Positions 6,491-15,274 of a DNA stretch of 64,000 nucleotides are shown here, in pieces. Position numbers and translations under genes: made by a program. The stretch lies in NCBI GenBank assembly GCA_004553625.1, contig SFKX01000010.1, positions 1-64,000 of the forward strand. The letters are read 5' to 3'. The DNA is from Clostridiales bacterium (GTDB lineage Bacteria; Bacillota_A; Clostridia; Oscillospirales; Oscillospiraceae). Under the pieces are notes generated by a model that was not told the DNA's origin, searched no databases, and saw only the letters and a list, made by a program, of their open reading frames with translations. Each line of letters opens with the position of its first letter. Within the stretch, counting starts at the first letter, position 1.

Positions 6491-8365
6491 TCAGCGCAGC
6501 TTCCACTTGAGCAGCAGCGCAGAGTTTGCTATGACCAGGACGGAGCCCGCGTTGTGTACCAGGGCGCCGACCACGGGGCCGAGGGTCCCGATTATCGCCA
6601 GGGTTATGGCCAGGAAGTTCAGGGCCATAGAAAAGCTCATGTTGAGCTTGATGGTGGTCATCATCCGCCGCGAGAGCGCTATGAGGTGGGGCAGCTCCCG
6701 GACCTCGTCGTCCACGAGGGCGATGTCCGCGGCGTCCACGGCAATGTCGCTGCCGACGCCGCCCATCGCTATGCCGACCCGGGCCATCTTGAGCGCGGGC
6801 GCGTCGTTTATGCCGTCGCCCATCATGCAGACCGGCTCGCCCGAAGCCTGCCGCTCCTCGATGAAGCGGAGCTTGTCCTCGGGCAGGCAGCTTGACCGGA
6901 CCTCGCCTATGCCCAGCTGGGCCGCAATGGTCTCGGCTGCGTTCTCGTGGTCGCCGGTCAGCAGGACAGGGCGCAGGCCCAGGGACGAGAGCCGGGACAC
7001 CATCTCTGCACTGTCCTCGCGGAGCGTATCCGCAAGCGCTATGTATCCCGCATACTTGCCGTCCACCGCGACATATATCGCGGTGCAGCCCTGCCTTATG
7101 TGCCGGAGCGCTTCCTCAGGCGGGTAGAAGTCCAGGCCCTGCTCGCGCAGCAGCTCCGCGTTCCCGGCGAGCACGCGCCTGACGCCCACGTCCGCCGCCA
7201 CGCCCCGGCCCGGTATCATCACAAAGCCGGTGGCCTCATCCGTCTGCCCGAGCCCGGAGCGGCGGTAGCAGCTCACGACGGCCTTGCCGAGCGGGTGCTC
7301 CGAAAGCTGCTCCGCCGAGGCCGCAAGCCGGTAGAGCTCCGCGTCCCCGGGGCCGCCGGGCGCGCTCTGCGCCGCGACGACCTTCGGGCTGCCGCAGGTC
7401 AGCGTCCCGGTCTTGTCGAAGGCGACTGTGCCGACCTTGGCAAGGCGCTCGAGCGCGTCCCCCTCGCGGACGAGGAAGCCGTGCTTAGTCGCGTTGCCGA
7501 TGGCGGCCATGATGGCCGTCGGCGTGGCGAGGACCAGCGCGCAGGGGCAGAACACGACGAGTATGGTAACGGCGCGGACTATCTCGTGTGTGAAGAGCCA
7601 GGTGAGCGCCGCTGCGCTGAGCGCGATGCCGACTATCCAGGTGGCCCAGCGGTCCGCGATTCCGACGATCTTGGCCTTGCCCGCGTCCGCGGACTGCACC
7701 AGGCGTATCATGCGCTGGATGGAGCTGTCCTCGCCCACCTTGGTCGCGCGCATGTCGAAGGCGCCGAACTGGTTCACCGTGCCGCTGGCGACCTCGTCTC
7801 CGACGGTCTTGTCCGCGGGGAGGGACTCGCCGGTCATGACGGCTTGGTTAATTGAGGTCTGGCCCGCGACGATGACGCCGTCCACAGGCACGCTCTCCCC
7901 GGGCAGGACGCGGAGCAGGTCACCGACCCGGACCTCCTGCGCCGGCACGGTGCGCTCCGCGCCGCCCTCCAGGAGCCGGGCGGTCTGCGGAGTGAGGTGG
8001 ACGAGCTTTTCGATGCCCGCGCGCGCCCGGGCGACCGTCAGCTCCTCGAGCAGCGCGCCCAGCTGCATGATCAAGGCCACTTCGCCCGCCGCAAAGTATT
8101 CACCGATGCAGACGGAGGCGATGAGCGCCATGGACACCAGGACGTCCGCCTTGATGTCGAAGGCGGTGACCAGCCCGATGACGGCTTCCAGTATTATGGG
8201 CAGGCCGCAGAGGATTATCGCCACCCAGGCAATGTCAAAGGGAAAGGGCTGCACTCCCGCCAGGCTCATCAGGACCGCCGCGCCGGAGATGACCAGCAGC
8301 GTCACGTCCTTTTTTATCCCGCCCAGCTCGAGCAGCCCTTCCAGCTTTTCCACCAGCTTTTTCAT
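6491..8365 (-). CDS. P1B-type heavy-metal-translocating ATPase
   Basis: Membrane pump that exports a soft metal cation at the cost of ATP. Motifs in order: TGES (actuator domain), FCPCALV in the transmembrane metal site, DKTGTLT with the phosphorylated Asp, SEHPLGKAV (HP loop) and MGDGINDAPAL. About eight transmembrane segments are expected. There is no N-terminal heavy-metal-binding CXXC domain, so the protein (624 residues) is shorter than typical CopA. ATG at 8365 is preferred because GAGGT precedes it; the ATG at 8383 lacks a site. CPC fits Cu(I), Zn or Cd. The upstream CsoR-type repressor favours copper, but the missing MBD leaves this open. Confidence 0.92.
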   Translation of the reverse strand: MKKLVEKLEGLLELGGIKKDVTLLVISGAAVLMSLAGVQPFPFDIAWVAIILCGLPIILEAVIGLVTAFDIKADVLVSMALIASVCIGEYFAAGEVALIMQLGALLEELTVARARAGIEKLVHLTPQTARLLEGGAERTVPAQEVRVGDLLRVLPGESVPVDGVIVAGQTSINQAVMTGESLPADKTVGDEVASGTVNQFGAFDMRATKVGEDSSIQRMIRLVQSADAGKAKIVGIADRWATWIVGIALSAAALTWLFTHEIVRAVTILVVFCPCALVLATPTAIMAAIGNATKHGFLVREGDALERLAKVGTVAFDKTGTLTCGSPKVVAAQSAPGGPGDAELYRLAASAEQLSEHPLGKAVVSCYRRSGLGQTDEATGFVMIPGRGVAADVGVRRVLAGNAELLREQGLDFYPPEEALRHIRQGCTAIYVAVDGKYAGYIALADTLREDSAEMVSRLSSLGLRPVLLTGDHENAAETIAAQLGIGEVRSSCLPEDKLRFIEERQASGEPVCMMGDGINDAPALKMARVGIAMGGVGSDIAVDAADIALVDDEVRELPHLIALSRRMMTTIKLNMSFSMALNFLAITLAIIGTLGPVVGALVHNAGSVLVIANSALLLKWKLR

Positions 8366-8406
8366 GACAGACCTCTTTTCCATACGTTAAGGGGTATGCC
8401 TATATT

Positions 8407-8424
8407 GTACCCATACGGGTATAC
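8407..8424. promoter_or_regulatory. CsoR-type operator before the metal ATPase
   Basis: GTACCC-ATAC-GGGTATAC is a near-perfect inverted repeat about 40 bases upstream of the ATPase start. It has the layout of known CsoR sites: a short C-run and G-run flanked by TA-rich ends. Its position after the csoR terminator means the ATPase has its own repressible promoter. Confidence 0.65.
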
Positions 8425-8440
8425 GTTGTCAAGGGCCAAA

Positions 8441-8468
8441 AAGCAAGGGGCGGCGCTGCGCCGCCCCT
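8441..8468 (-). terminator. Terminator of csoR
   Basis: An 11-bp GC-rich inverted repeat (8446-8456 with 8458-8468; the true loop is probably 3-5 nt), followed on the minus strand by TGCTTTTTGG. It separates csoR from the ATPase gene. Confidence 0.8.
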
Positions 8469-8470
8469 GT

Positions 8471-8746
8471 TCAGCCCATGTTTGAGAAGCGCTCCACGGC
8501 CTTTGTGAAGCTCTCGATGGTCTTGTCCGGGTCGCCGTGTTCGATGCCGTCCCGGACGCAGTGCTTGATGTGGCCCTCGAGTACGACCTTGCCGCAGCCG
8601 TGCAGCGCGGACTTGGCCGCATTTATCTGGGCCAGTATGTCCTCGCAGGGGACGTCCTCGTCCACCATGCGGTCTATGGCCTGGACCTGACCGATGATCT
8701 TTTTGAGCCTGCGGTGCAGGTTTTCCGCGTCCATACACTGTTTCAT
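8471..8746 (-). CDS. csoR: CsoR/RcnR-family metal-sensing repressor
   Basis: All-helical DUF156-family repressor of 91 residues that releases DNA when it binds metal. It shows Cys34 and the His59-x3-Cys63 pair (EGHIKHC), which is the Cys-His-Cys ligand set of copper-sensing CsoR. I chose the ATG at 8746 because GGAGG stands 8 bases before it; an ATG at 8761 overlaps the operator and has no binding site. It lies directly upstream of the metal ATPase, which it most likely controls along with itself. Confidence 0.88.
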   Translation of the reverse strand: MKQCMDAENLHRRLKKIIGQVQAIDRMVDEDVPCEDILAQINAAKSALHGCGKVVLEGHIKHCVRDGIEHGDPDKTIESFTKAVERFSNMG

Positions 8747-8756
8747 GACTTTCGCC

Positions 8757-8776
8757 TCCATACCGTAAGAGGTATA
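8757..8776. promoter_or_regulatory. CsoR-type operator before csoR
   Basis: ATACC-GTAAGA-GGTATAT is an inverted repeat immediately upstream of the csoR ribosome binding site. The half-sites resemble those of the palindrome at 8407-8424. This suggests autoregulation. Confidence 0.55.
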
Positions 8777-8832
8777 TGTATGAAACGATTATACCACCCC
8801 GCGTGAGCGGCTGTCAATCGCGCGGCGGCGGG

Positions 8833-9423
8833 CTAGACCTCGAGCACATAGCGCTCCCAGGCGTTGATGATAGTGGTATCGCCGCGCTTGACTTGGCGCG
8901 GGATGTTGATGCCGTAGTTCATGTGGACGTGGCCGTGTATGAGATATTTGGGTTTGAAACGGTCCAGAAATGGGAAGAAGGCTTCAAAGCCGCGGTGGGC
9001 GTAGTCCTCGGCGTCTCCGTAGCCGCGTGGCGGGGCGTGTGTGAGCAGGATGTCCACGCCGCCGGCCAGGCGCACGGCCAGCTCCGCGCGAAGCAGACGC
9101 CAGCGCATCTGGCGTTCCGTATATTGGTAAGGCCCGCCGCTGTACATGGCGCTTCCGCCGAGACCGAGTATGCGCAGGCCGTTTACTACGACCAGCCTGT
9201 CCTCAATGCACTCGCAGCCCTCGGGCGGAGTCTTGGCATAGCCTATGTCGTGGTTGCCGTGGACATAGAGCAGCCGCGCCCGGCCCATCGTCACGAGGAA
9301 GCTGAGGTAGCGCGGGTTGAGGTCGCCGCAGGAGAGCATGAGGTCGTAGGGGCTGAGTCGGCCGGGCTGGTAGTAGTCCCAGAGGTAGGGGCTTTCCTTA
9401 TCCGAGAGCAGCAGGAGCTTCAC
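8833..9423 (-). CDS. Calcineurin-like metallophosphoesterase
   Basis: Small cytosolic phosphoesterase of 196 residues with the metal-site motifs of the superfamily: SCGDLN, HGNHD, THAPP and HGHVH, in the usual order. The first DxH motif is replaced by LSDKES near the N-terminus, so one metal ligand of the standard set is not obvious. Its ATG overlaps the stop of the BMP-domain gene (ATGA), so the two form an operon. The substrate cannot be told from sequence. Confidence 0.85.
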   Translation of the reverse strand: MKLLLLSDKESPYLWDYYQPGRLSPYDLMLSCGDLNPRYLSFLVTMGRARLLYVHGNHDIGYAKTPPEGCECIEDRLVVVNGLRILGLGGSAMYSGGPYQYTERQMRWRLLRAELAVRLAGGVDILLTHAPPRGYGDAEDYAHRGFEAFFPFLDRFKPKYLIHGHVHMNYGINIPRQVKRGDTTIINAWERYVLEV

Positions 9424-11381
9424 AGCGTCGGCCCCTCCTTTTCGGGCGGGAGTTTGTCGCGGTAGACGCCCTGGAGCCGCACGATGGAGCGGGACATGGG
9501 CAGCAGTTCGTCATAGGCGGGGATGCTGCCGTCCACGCAGTCGCAGAGCCAATCCATATTGAGGACGTCCTCCGGGCTGAGCCAGCGGTTCCCATCGCTC
9601 ACGACGCTGCCGTCCTGGGAGCGGTATTTCCTGTGGAAAACGGTGAAGGCTCCGTCTATGATGCCCTGGCAGAGGATGTTGGCGAGGCTGCGCACGCCGT
9701 CGGGCAGGTCGTCTGCGAGCTTGAGACCGACGGTGCCGCTCCTCATGCCCCACCAGTAGTTGACGGCCTTGCCGCTGTTTTTGTAGTCCAGCGCCTCCCA
9801 GCCGCCGTGGAGGATGGAGGAGACGAGGCGGATATAGAAGTTGCCCCAGTCCCAGTAGGGCGAGGCGAGGGGCTTGAGCGTCCTGCCCTGCTCCACGCTG
9901 CACAGGCCCCAGCTGCCCTGGGGCTGATTGGGCGTGGGTATGTCTCTGTTGGAGATGATGTCCACGCCCTGCTCGAGCAGGCCGCTTATCGGGTCCTCGC
10001 TGGAGCAGGACCAGGCGAGGCTTATCCTGGCGTTCGGGTTGGTCAGCCTTGCGCCGAGGGCGAAGGCGTTGATGCCGGCAGGCACGCCGAAAATGGGGTT
10101 GCTGGCGATATAGCCTATCCTGTCGCTCCTTGTCATGGCCCCGGCGATGGCGCCGGTGATGAACTTGCCCTCATAGATGCGGCTGTAATAGGTGCGCACG
10201 CCGGGATAAGGCATGGACACGGAGCAGTTGAGGACCTTCACCTCCGGGTGCTTTGCGGCGAGCTTGCGGCAGGCTGAGATGAGCGGAGCCGTGGTGGCGA
10301 AGAGGACCTGCGCCCCGTCCTCCACAGCCTGCTCCATGACGGCGTCCACGTCGTCCTCGGGGCAGAGGTTGTAGCTGCGGACGGAGACCTCCCGGCTCAT
10401 CGCCTGTTCCATGGTGCGGCGGCCGAGGTCATGCGCGGCGATCCAGTTGCTGTGTATGGGGTCCGGGCGGTTGATGAAGGCGACGTTCAGGTGGTTTGGC
10501 AGAAAGACCGAGCCGAAGATGCGCGTCAGTATGCCCTTGGAGGGCGTATCCTCCGCGTCCGTGCTCACCTCGATGGGCTCCGCCTGGGTCTTGACTTTGA
10601 GGTCGGACCAGATGGTGGAGAGGGTCTTGCTTATCTCGGGGACGGTGAGCTCCTTGATGGAGCCGATGGGGTAGAAGTCCAGCCATACGAGCAGGGCGTC
10701 GGCTGTGGTGATGCCGAGTTTTTTGCCGCCGAGCTTGGTGAAGGCCTCCTTAAAATAGTGGAAAGCGGACTGGAAGCGGCGCCTCTCATCCTCGGTCCAG
10801 ACGTGGTCCGGGTCATAACCGAGCGCGGCCTGGAGCTTTGCAAAACTGCCTCTGCGGCTGAAATAGACCTGATACATACCGCTCAGGCGGTAAAAGTCCA
10901 TGAACTCGTAGTAAATGACGACGGCCTCGTCCTCCGAGTAGGCGGGGATGACGCGGGTTACGTAGCCCGGGACGGTGGGGGAGCCGAAGCTCTTGAACAC
11001 GCTGACGCGCTTGTTGCCCTCCTGGACATAGAAGCGGCCCATGTACTCGTAACAGCGTATGGGGTCGCGTATGCCCTCGTCGCCCAGGTGGGCTGCGCAG
11101 AGCTCGATCCACTTTGCGGCGAACTCGGAGTCCGGCGAGAGCAGGGGCATGAAGTCCGCGGCGAAGGCCCTGCGCCGGCCCTCGCCCTTGGTCCCTACGA
11201 TCTGGTCAGAGGGGATGTTTATGACACCGAGGTCCACGTTGCCCGCGACCATCGAGTCCTGCAGGATCTCGTCCAGTATCTGCAGGTAGGGGTAGCGCCC
11301 GGAGAGGACGCATTCCTTATAGGTCTTTTGCCCGGCCTTCAGCGCTTGAGCATATTGAACAGTGGCTTCCGACTGACTCAC
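9420..11381 (-). CDS. Cytosolic BMP-family ligand-binding protein with N-terminal ParB-like domain
   Basis: The C-terminal half (about residues 320-600) is a BMP/Med-type periplasmic-binding fold: HLNVAFINRPDP, YYSRIYEGKFITGAIAGAM and GYIASNPIFGVPAGINAFALG are typical of purine-nucleoside-binding lipoproteins. There is no signal peptide or lipobox, so it should stay in the cytosol. The N-terminal ~150 residues contain VQEGNKRVSV, as in ParB/sulfiredoxin-like domains. I chose GTG at 11381, 7 bases after AAAGGAGG, over the frame opening at 11456. No permease or ATPase lies nearby, so it is unlikely to be a transport component; a sensor role with the overlapping phosphoesterase is an inference. 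Confidence 0.8.
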   Translation of the reverse strand: MSQSEATVQYAQALKAGQKTYKECVLSGRYPYLQILDEILQDSMVAGNVDLGVINIPSDQIVGTKGEGRRRAFAADFMPLLSPDSEFAAKWIELCAAHLGDEGIRDPIRCYEYMGRFYVQEGNKRVSVFKSFGSPTVPGYVTRVIPAYSEDEAVVIYYEFMDFYRLSGMYQVYFSRRGSFAKLQAALGYDPDHVWTEDERRRFQSAFHYFKEAFTKLGGKKLGITTADALLVWLDFYPIGSIKELTVPEISKTLSTIWSDLKVKTQAEPIEVSTDAEDTPSKGILTRIFGSVFLPNHLNVAFINRPDPIHSNWIAAHDLGRRTMEQAMSREVSVRSYNLCPEDDVDAVMEQAVEDGAQVLFATTAPLISACRKLAAKHPEVKVLNCSVSMPYPGVRTYYSRIYEGKFITGAIAGAMTRSDRIGYIASNPIFGVPAGINAFALGARLTNPNARISLAWSCSSEDPISGLLEQGVDIISNRDIPTPNQPQGSWGLCSVEQGRTLKPLASPYWDWGNFYIRLVSSILHGGWEALDYKNSGKAVNYWWGMRSGTVGLKLADDLPDGVRSLANILCQGIIDGAFTVFHRKYRSQDGSVVSDGNRWLSPEDVLNMDWLCDCVDGSIPAYDELLPMSRSIVRLQGVYRDKLPPEKEGPTL

Positions 11382-11461
11382 AGCGGCGCCTCCTTTATCG
11401 AACACATATTCTGGTTTCGGCCGGACCATTGTAGCAAGCGCGGGAGTAGAAGTCAAGCGAA

Positions 11462-11485
11462 GCGCCGCCCCTTACGGGGCGGCGC
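11462..11485 (-). terminator. Terminator of the sensor-kinase/ABC exporter operon
   Basis: Perfect 10-bp GC stem (11462-11471 with 11476-11485), 4-nt loop, 20 bases after the DUF4340 stop. The minus-strand tail TTCGCTTGACTTCT is only moderately T-rich. Confidence 0.6.
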
Positions 11486-11505
11486 CGTCAGCTGTTTGTT
11501 GGTTT

Positions 11506-12942
11506 TTACTCTGCCTCGACGTCGTCCGTGCTGCCGTCCTCCATGGCGGAGAGGGCGGCGTTCACGCTGTCCACCAGGGACTGTACGGCGGTGCGGTCGG
11601 TGAAGCGCGGGTCCTCGCCGTTTATAGTGGCGACGCAGGAGCCGCTGTCGTAGCTGTATATCTTGAGCACGACGTCCTCATAGCCCTCGGCGTGGAAGCT
11701 GAGCGAAATGAGCTCACCAAGCTCCAGCGACGCTCCCTCGGCGGAGCCGCTGCTGGGCAGGGCCTCCACCTGATCTAGCACGTCGTCAAAGTCCGCGTCC
11801 TCGCCATCCAAGGTGTAGAGGTAGTCGTAATCGTCCTCGGAATAGGACATCTCCACGGCGATGGTCTCGCCGTCCAGCTCTATCTCGAAGCCGCTCATGC
11901 CGTCCCAGTCGAGCAGAAGTATCTCCTCGGGCAGCAGCTCGTCGGCCAGGGTGTAGAGCAGACTGTCGCAGATGGAGGCGTCGATGAGGTAGACCATGCC
12001 GGAACCGGCCAGCCGGGCGTAGCAGCCCTCCTCGGCGTAGCTGCCGAGCTCGAGCGTCAGGCTCTTTTCCTCCTCGCGCGTCTCGGTGACGGGCTCGCCA
12101 TCCTCGTCGGTCTCGTTCGTCTCGACCTCCGTGGTTTCTATGTAGTTTACCGTGACGGTCACAGCGGGGGAGTCCAGCCCGTAATTGCCCAGCGTCTTGA
12201 GATCGGCCTTGTAGTCCACGCAGTCGCCCCAGGTGAGACCGGTTATCTGGGAGACGAAGTTCTCCGCGAGCTCGCTGTCAAGACTCAGCCAGCCGTCTCC
12301 GTCCTCGGCAAAGTAGGTGTATCTGTCGGTGTAGGCCAGGTCGGAGCCCTCCAGGTAATCGATGACCAGCGTACCGGAGGCGCGCTCGACGCTGAAGCTC
12401 ACGAGCTCGGACATATCCGGAAGGGTCTCCTTGGCCACGAGGTCATAGAGCCCGTAGCTGAAGTTCGTCAGCAGGTCGGAGCTGACGAGGTAGACGTTAC
12501 CGTCCCCGATGGAGACGTAGCGCAGCCCGTCGAGGCTGGTCTCATCGCCTATGTCGATGGTCGTCTCGGCCTCTGCCGTGACGGTTATGCTGCACACGGG
12601 CTCGTCGAGGCCGTACTCAGCGAGGTCCGAGGCTTCCTCTATGACTTTCTCGGCGCTTATGTCGGAGACGGCGCTCGTCATGGCGCTCATGTAGCTCGTG
12701 TCGAGCGGGAAGTCTGCGTCCTCGGAGTAGGACCAGACGGAGCCGTCGCAGACAAAGCTGAGGCTCTCGTCCCCGTAGGACCAGGCGAGGCCGGTGATAG
12801 ATTCCGCATCGAGCGTGAGGACGGATATGCTTTCCGTTTCCTCGACCTCCTCGTCGGGCATGAACTTGAGCGCCGCGAGGGCCGCCCCGGCGACCACAAC
12901 GAGGACCAGCGTGAGCAGAAGCAGTTTCTTCCCTCGTTTCAT
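11506..12942 (-). CDS. DUF4340 domain protein, membrane-anchored
   Basis: A protein of 478 residues with one N-terminal membrane segment (about 5-26) and a long acidic extracytoplasmic part. Repeated patterns such as EYGLDEPVCSITVTA and NYGLDSPAVTVTVNY are typical of DUF4340, which is regularly found after GldG-like proteins. It overlaps the GldG gene by 4 bases. Its role is unknown; it is probably an accessory subunit of the exporter. It is the last gene of the operon. Confidence 0.85.
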   Translation of the reverse strand: MKRGKKLLLLTLVLVVVAGAALAALKFMPDEEVEETESISVLTLDAESITGLAWSYGDESLSFVCDGSVWSYSEDADFPLDTSYMSAMTSAVSDISAEKVIEEASDLAEYGLDEPVCSITVTAEAETTIDIGDETSLDGLRYVSIGDGNVYLVSSDLLTNFSYGLYDLVAKETLPDMSELVSFSVERASGTLVIDYLEGSDLAYTDRYTYFAEDGDGWLSLDSELAENFVSQITGLTWGDCVDYKADLKTLGNYGLDSPAVTVTVNYIETTEVETNETDEDGEPVTETREEEKSLTLELGSYAEEGCYARLAGSGMVYLIDASICDSLLYTLADELLPEEILLLDWDGMSGFEIELDGETIAVEMSYSEDDYDYLYTLDGEDADFDDVLDQVEALPSSGSAEGASLELGELISLSFHAEGYEDVVLKIYSYDSGSCVATINGEDPRFTDRTAVQSLVDSVNAALSAMEDGSTDDVEAE

Positions 12943-14420
12943 CTCTTTTTCCTCCTGTACCAGACGACGATGCCGAAGGCGAGGAACGCCGCCGGGATGA
13001 TGACTACCACGAGCGCGGTCAGCATGGAGGACGCGCCGCTGGTGATGGTCAGGTATTCGTTGCTGATGCTCTTGGCATGTATCGAGATGCCGCTCTCAGA
13101 GCCGCAGAGCCAGTTGAGGCAGTTGAGGAAGAAGTCCTCGTTTCCGCCGGAGACGCCCTGGTTCGTGGCATCGTCCAGCAGGTAGGCGGAGGAGACCCAG
13201 ATGAGCTCGGTCTCGCCGCCGTCGTCCAGGGTCTCGGTGACGGCCACGGCCAGGGCGAAGGGGCCGTCGATGTCGCCCTCCTCCTTCTCATAGGTCGTCA
13301 TATTGTAGCCGCTCAGCTTGGAGAAGGCCTCGCCCGAGGTGGTGAGCAGCTGCGTGACGGAAACTCCGTCCCGGCCCGTGTCGCTCACGCTCAGGCCCTG
13401 CGCGACGGGCAGGCACATGTAGTAGCCGCCGCTGGAGAGGGGGGAGGTGATCTCGTGGCTGCCGTATTCGGGCAGGAGGTTCACGGGCGAGGGGAAGATG
13501 TAATTCGACTGGCTGCCCTCGACGACGATGCCGTCCTCGGCCGTGACGCCGTAATACTCCATGACGGCCTCAAGGTTCGTGAGCTCCGTGCCGTCCTGCA
13601 GCGGACCCGTGATGAGCACGAGCTTGCCGCCGGCCTGGAGGTATTCGAGGATGGCGTCGCGTTCGGACTCGGAGATATCGCTCGTCGGGGCGTTTATAAG
13701 CAGGCAGTCCGCGTCCTCCGGCACGCCCTCCACGGTGAGCAGGGAGAGGCTTTCCGTGAGGATGTTCTGCTTGTCTACGGAGGCCTGGAAATTGGTAGAG
13801 AGCGTGGACTCGCCGTGGCCTGTGAGCGTGTAGAGCTTGGGCAGGTCCTCGTTGGTGACGTAGTCGATAGCGCTGGTGAGGGCGCTCTCGCCTGCGAAGC
13901 CGACGTCATAGGAGCCGGTGCTGTAGTAGTTGCTGTAGTCGTACTCGTAGATATCCTCGTAGCTGACGTAGGTGCTGCGCTCCCCGCACTCGACGACGAG
14001 GCTGTTGTTGTAGATGCTGCCCGTCACATACTGCTGGACGAAGGTGGGCTGAACGTCTGGGTCAATCTTGCTGACCTTCAGGTTCTTAGAGAGGGCGGCG
14101 TAGCGGTCGAGCAGGGTGCTGAGGGTAGAGTCCTCGGCGCCGTTCTGGACTATCCAATAGACCGTGACCTCATCCTCAAGGCCGGAGACCAGGAGTTCGG
14201 TCTGCTCGGAGAGCGAGAAGAGCTGAGATGAGGTGGTGTCGAACTGCGTATACTTGGCGGGCAGGGCGCTCACCAGGACGTTGGCAAAGACGGCGATGGC
14301 GATGACTATTGCCGCGGCGAGCACGCTGTAGCCGCCGACTCGGAAGTTGCGGGTCCGCAGCCTGCCTATCATCTCGCCGGACTGTGGGAGCTTGAGTTTC
14401 GGGAATTTCAATCGCTCCAC
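12939..14420 (-). CDS. GldG-family ABC exporter auxiliary protein
   Basis: 493 residues with a membrane segment near each end (about 27-50 and 465-488) and a large extracytoplasmic domain between them. DCLLINAPTSDISESERDAILEYLQAGGKLVLITGPL matches the ABC-type uncharacterised transport domain of GldG. It starts within the permease gene (13-base overlap) and overlaps the DUF4340 gene by 4 bases. Gld-type transporters are known from gliding Bacteroidetes, but homologues are common in Firmicutes without gliding. Confidence 0.85.
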   Translation of the reverse strand: MERLKFPKLKLPQSGEMIGRLRTRNFRVGGYSVLAAAIVIAIAVFANVLVSALPAKYTQFDTTSSQLFSLSEQTELLVSGLEDEVTVYWIVQNGAEDSTLSTLLDRYAALSKNLKVSKIDPDVQPTFVQQYVTGSIYNNSLVVECGERSTYVSYEDIYEYDYSNYYSTGSYDVGFAGESALTSAIDYVTNEDLPKLYTLTGHGESTLSTNFQASVDKQNILTESLSLLTVEGVPEDADCLLINAPTSDISESERDAILEYLQAGGKLVLITGPLQDGTELTNLEAVMEYYGVTAEDGIVVEGSQSNYIFPSPVNLLPEYGSHEITSPLSSGGYYMCLPVAQGLSVSDTGRDGVSVTQLLTTSGEAFSKLSGYNMTTYEKEEGDIDGPFALAVAVTETLDDGGETELIWVSSAYLLDDATNQGVSGGNEDFFLNCLNWLCGSESGISIHAKSISNEYLTITSGASSMLTALVVVIIPAAFLAFGIVVWYRRKKR

Positions 14421-15274
14421 CTCCGTTTCTCAAGCGACTGCACGCTCAAAAAGACGAACACGGCCGCGACGGAGAGGAAATACACCACGGAGCGCAGGTC
14501 GAAAACGCCGTCTATGAAGCCGTAGAAGCGGTCAAAGAGCGAGAGCTGCTCCATGACCTCGGGGAAGAGACCCTCAAAGGCTGAGCTGTCCAGGATGAAG
14601 CCCAGCAGCAGCGCGCCCTCGAGCACTATCATGAGGACGATGGAGGCAAAGCCCGAGCGGGTCATGAGCCTGAACAGCGCTCCGATGAGCAGGACCAGCA
14701 CGGTGAAGGCGAGCAGCGAGCCGGACGCCGTGGAAGAGGCGAAGGACGCGAGGCTTGTGATGAAGTAGTTGAGCAGCATGACGACAAAGCAGAGTCCCGC
14801 TGCCACGGCCTGGCTCTCCGTTATGGAGGATATGAACATGCCTATGGCGATGAGCGCCGCGCCGAGCAGGTAAAAGCCGAGCACGGCGGAATAGGCCGCG
14901 GGCAGCCAGACGTTGCCGAAGAGCCGGAGCACCAGCGGATAGACGCAGATGATAAGCACCGGCAGCGCAAAAACGGTGAGCAGGGCGAGGTACTTGCCGA
15001 GCACGACCTCGGTCATGCCCATGGGCAGGGAGTAGAGCAGCTGGTCCGTGCGCTGGCGCTTTTCCTCCGCGATGATCTTCATTGTAAGGATCGGCACTGT
15101 GACGAGGAAAACGAAGCTCATGCCCCCGAGCACGTATTCAAAGTTCGTGTAGGCGGAGCGGAGGTTGTAAGCCATCATGTAGATGCCCGCGAAGAGCAGC
15201 AGGAAGGCCCCGAACACATAGCCCGTGACGTTTGTGAAGTATGAAGACACCTCATGCTTGTATACGGCGCTCAT
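14408..15274 (-). CDS. ABC-2 type permease (GldF-like)
   Basis: Integral membrane protein of 288 residues with about six transmembrane segments. I chose the ATG at 15274 (MSAVYKHEVSSYF) because GAAAGGAGGGCGAGTC precedes it; the longer open frame upstream lies in the ATPase gene and is a shadow. EEKRQRTDQLLYSLPMGMTEVVLGK is the loop typical of ABC-2/GldF permeases. Its start overlaps the ATPase stop by 4 bases. Confidence 0.88.
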   Translation of the reverse strand: MSAVYKHEVSSYFTNVTGYVFGAFLLLFAGIYMMAYNLRSAYTNFEYVLGGMSFVFLVTVPILTMKIIAEEKRQRTDQLLYSLPMGMTEVVLGKYLALLTVFALPVLIICVYPLVLRLFGNVWLPAAYSAVLGFYLLGAALIAIGMFISSITESQAVAAGLCFVVMLLNYFITSLASFASSTASGSLLAFTVLVLLIGALFRLMTRSGFASIVLMIVLEGALLLGFILDSSAFEGLFPEVMEQLSLFDRFYGFIDGVFDLRSVVYFLSVAAVFVFLSVQSLEKRRWSD

